A stretch of 44,269 nt of DNA from assembly GCA_004210805.1 (NCBI GenBank), contig SDXZ01000004.1:1-44269 (forward strand), given 5' to 3'. Shown here piece by piece: positions 42,785-44,269 of this stretch. The notes beneath the pieces were generated by a model, which saw only the letters and a program-made list of their open reading frames with translations, searched no databases and had not been told where the DNA came from. Each line of letters starts with the position of its first letter. The stretch's first letter is position 1. The position numbers and the translations under genes are program-made. This DNA is from Acidovorax sp. (GTDB taxonomy: Bacteria; Pseudomonadota; Gammaproteobacteria; Burkholderiales; Burkholderiaceae_C).

Positions 42785-44077
42785 ATGTCCGACTCTTCTC
42801 GCGCTGATTCCCCTGTCATCGTTTCCGACGCCACCGGAATGCAGCGCCGCTCGTTGCTCAAGGGCACGGCAGGCATCCTGGCCGCTGGCGTGTTTCCGGC
42901 CGTCCATTCGCAGGAAAAGATCGTGCTGCGCTACCTGGGCACGGCGGTAAACCAGGACAAAGCCATCGCGGAGAAGTTCAAGGCCGACACCGGCATCGAG
43001 ATCCAGTACGTGGCCGTGACCACGGACGACGTGACCAAGCGCGCCGTGACCGCGCCCAACAGTTTCGATCTGATCGACACCGAGTACTTCTCGTTGAAAA
43101 AGATCGTGCCCACGGGCAACTTGAAGGGCATCGACACCAAGCGCATCAAGAACGCCGACAAGATCACCACGTTGTTCACCACCGGCCAGGTGGCCGGCAA
43201 GGCCGTGGGCGACCAGGGCACGGCGCCCAAGAAGGTGATCTACCTGGAAGGCGAAAAGTCCAAGAAATTTGCCACCGCGCCCACGCAGTTCATGTCGCTG
43301 ATCCCCACGGTGTACAACGCCGACACGCTGGGCATCCGCCCCGATTTGATCAAGCGCCCCATCAGTTCCTGGGCCGAGCTGCTCAACCCCGAGTTCAAGG
43401 GCAAGACCGCGATCCTGAACATCCCGAGCATCGGCATCATGGACGCCGCCATGGTGGTCGAGGCCATGGGCATCTACAAGTACCCTGACAAGGGCAACAT
43501 GACCAAGAAGGAAATTGATCTCACGATCAAGACCCTGATCGAGGCCAAGAAGCAGGGCCAGTTCCGCGCGCTGTGGAAGGACTTCAACGAGTCGGTGAAC
43601 CTGATGGCGTCGGGCGAAGTGGTGATCCAGTCGATGTGGAGCCCTGCCGTCACCGCCGTGCGCACCAAGGGGATTGCCTGCAACTTCCAGCCGCTCAAGG
43701 AAGGCTACCGCGCCTGGGCCGCAGGCTTCGGTCTGCCGGCCACATTGAGCGGTCGCAAGCTTGATGGCGCGTACGAGTTCATCAACTGGTTCCTGGACGG
43801 CTGGGCCGGTGCCTACCTGAATCGCCAGGGCTACTACAGCGCCGTGCTGGAGACCGCCAAGTCCAAGATGGAAGCCTACGAGTGGGCCTACTGGATGGAA
43901 GGTAAGCCCGCCACGCAGGACATCAAGAGCCCCAATGGCGACGTGCTGGCCAAGTCTGGCGCGGTGCGCGACGGCGGCAGCTACGAAGCGCGCATGGGTG
44001 GGATTGCCTGCTGGAACGCGCTGATGGACGAGAACAACTACATGGTCCAGAAGTGGAATGAGTTCGTCGCTGCATAG
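42785..44077 (+). CDS. Tat-exported solute-binding protein of an ABC importer (PotD-like)
   Basis: A 430-residue periplasmic binding protein. MQRRSLLKGTAGILAAGVF is a twin-arginine signal (RRSLLKG), so it is probably folded before export. The mature part has IVLRYLGTAVNQDKAIAEKFKADTGIEIQYV, SFDLIDTEY, LINPEFKG-like LLNPEFKGKTAIL, and GEVVIQSMWSPAVTAVR, in keeping with PotD-like family I binding proteins. AAGGAG precedes the ATG. Its partner is the upstream ATPase. Polyamine is the closest family guess, but the ligand pocket cannot be read reliably. Confidence 0.88.
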   Translation: MSDSSRADSPVIVSDATGMQRRSLLKGTAGILAAGVFPAVHSQEKIVLRYLGTAVNQDKAIAEKFKADTGIEIQYVAVTTDDVTKRAVTAPNSFDLIDTEYFSLKKIVPTGNLKGIDTKRIKNADKITTLFTTGQVAGKAVGDQGTAPKKVIYLEGEKSKKFATAPTQFMSLIPTVYNADTLGIRPDLIKRPISSWAELLNPEFKGKTAILNIPSIGIMDAAMVVEAMGIYKYPDKGNMTKKEIDLTIKTLIEAKKQGQFRALWKDFNESVNLMASGEVVIQSMWSPAVTAVRTKGIACNFQPLKEGYRAWAAGFGLPATLSGRKLDGAYEFINWFLDGWAGAYLNRQGYYSAVLETAKSKMEAYEWAYWMEGKPATQDIKSPNGDVLAKSGAVRDGGSYEARMGGIACWNALMDENNYMVQKWNEFVAA

Positions 44078-44083
44078 GGAGCA

Positions 44084-44213
44084 CCCCCTGAGGCGCTGCG
44101 CGCCTTCACCCCTCTCTCGAACCGCTGGCGGTCCGGGAGGGGGACGCTCCCAGCGCACGCAAGCGAAGCGCTGCATTCGCAGCTTGGCGGCCCTTGCGCG
44201 GGAGCACTGGTCT
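44084..44213 (+). repeat. GC-rich interspersed repeat, copy 2
   Basis: Ten bases after the binding-protein stop lies CTGAGGCGCTGCGCGCCTTC (44088-44107), identical to 19801-19820. It is followed by ACCCCTCTCTCG and CGGGAGGGGGACG, which pair as a hairpin. GCACTGGTCTTCGGCAG near the end also resembles the tail of copy 1. It fills most of the last 190 bases, and no gene is visible there. Confidence 0.7.
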
Positions 44214-44269
44214 TCGGCAGCGCCAGTTTCGACGGCCGTTGCCCGATGCGATGGATATCTGATTTGAAA

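Noticed and set aside
39839-44176. 1445-codon open frame on the minus strand
   Set aside because: It lies opposite cobT and the ABC transporter genes and spans the cyclase gene in another frame. Its protein is rich in His, Arg and Gly with no family motifs, as expected for the antisense of GC-rich coding DNA.

Overview
The window is GC-rich, densely packed chromosome with frequent ATGA, GTGA and TTGA start/stop overlaps. Its protein families, FNR-controlled cbb3 oxidase locus, zapA-6S RNA arrangement and short interspersed repeats suggest a member of the Comamonadaceae (Burkholderiales), probably Acidovorax-like. That placement rests on gene content and recalled sequence features, not on a database search.

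1 to about 11.7 kb is a microaerobic respiration block. It holds a partial universal stress gene (minus strand), ccoI, ccoS, ccoNOQP, ccoG and ccoH/fixH, a small two-helix protein, fnr (minus strand), the oxygen-independent coproporphyrinogen dehydrogenase gene hemN, and a UreH/SafE-like membrane protein. FNR boxes lie in front of ccoI/usp, in front of ccoN, and twice in the fnr-hemN divergent spacer. The block therefore reads as oxidase, copper supply, anaerobic heme synthesis and their regulator.

11.7 to 17.5 kb carries an overlapping HD-GYP and PAS-GGDEF-EAL pair (cyclic di-GMP turnover), a TauE/SafE permease, and on the minus strand a coiled-coil ZapB-like gene, zapA and a convincing 6S RNA.

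17.5 to 40.2 kb is a long plus-strand cobalamin uptake and late-assembly region. It starts with a cobalamin riboswitch and a BtuB-type receptor. Next come cbiA/cobB, cobU, btuF, btuC, btuD, then an ExbB-like protein, an ExbD-like DUF2149 protein and a CobN-like protein with both a signal peptide and a C-terminal membrane anchor, followed by cobO. A hairpin then separates a second TonB-dependent receptor, a PepSY membrane protein, cobD/cbiB, a threonine-phosphate decarboxylase-like gene, a HipA-like kinase plus DUF3037 pair, cobQ and cobT. No corrin-ring genes and no chelatase partners CobS/CobT are present, so the set reads as corrinoid capture, amidation, adenylation and nucleotide-loop assembly. 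The most intriguing unit is the ExbB/ExbD-like/extracytoplasmic CobN operon. It may be a tetrapyrrole metal-handling machine driven by proton motive force instead of ATP.

40.2 to 44.3 kb holds a membrane GGDEF cyclase (minus strand) and the ATPase and Tat-exported binding protein of a polyamine-type ABC importer, whose permeases must lie beyond the window.

A second theme is repeats inside genes. A palindromic element of about 55 bp, built on an AGCGCTTG core, occurs three times, each time in frame inside a cobalamin gene: the start of btuD, the middle of cobU and a membrane segment of cobD. A GC-rich repeat-like insert also sits in frame in cobQ. No tRNA, rRNA, CRISPR array, transposase or phage gene was seen.
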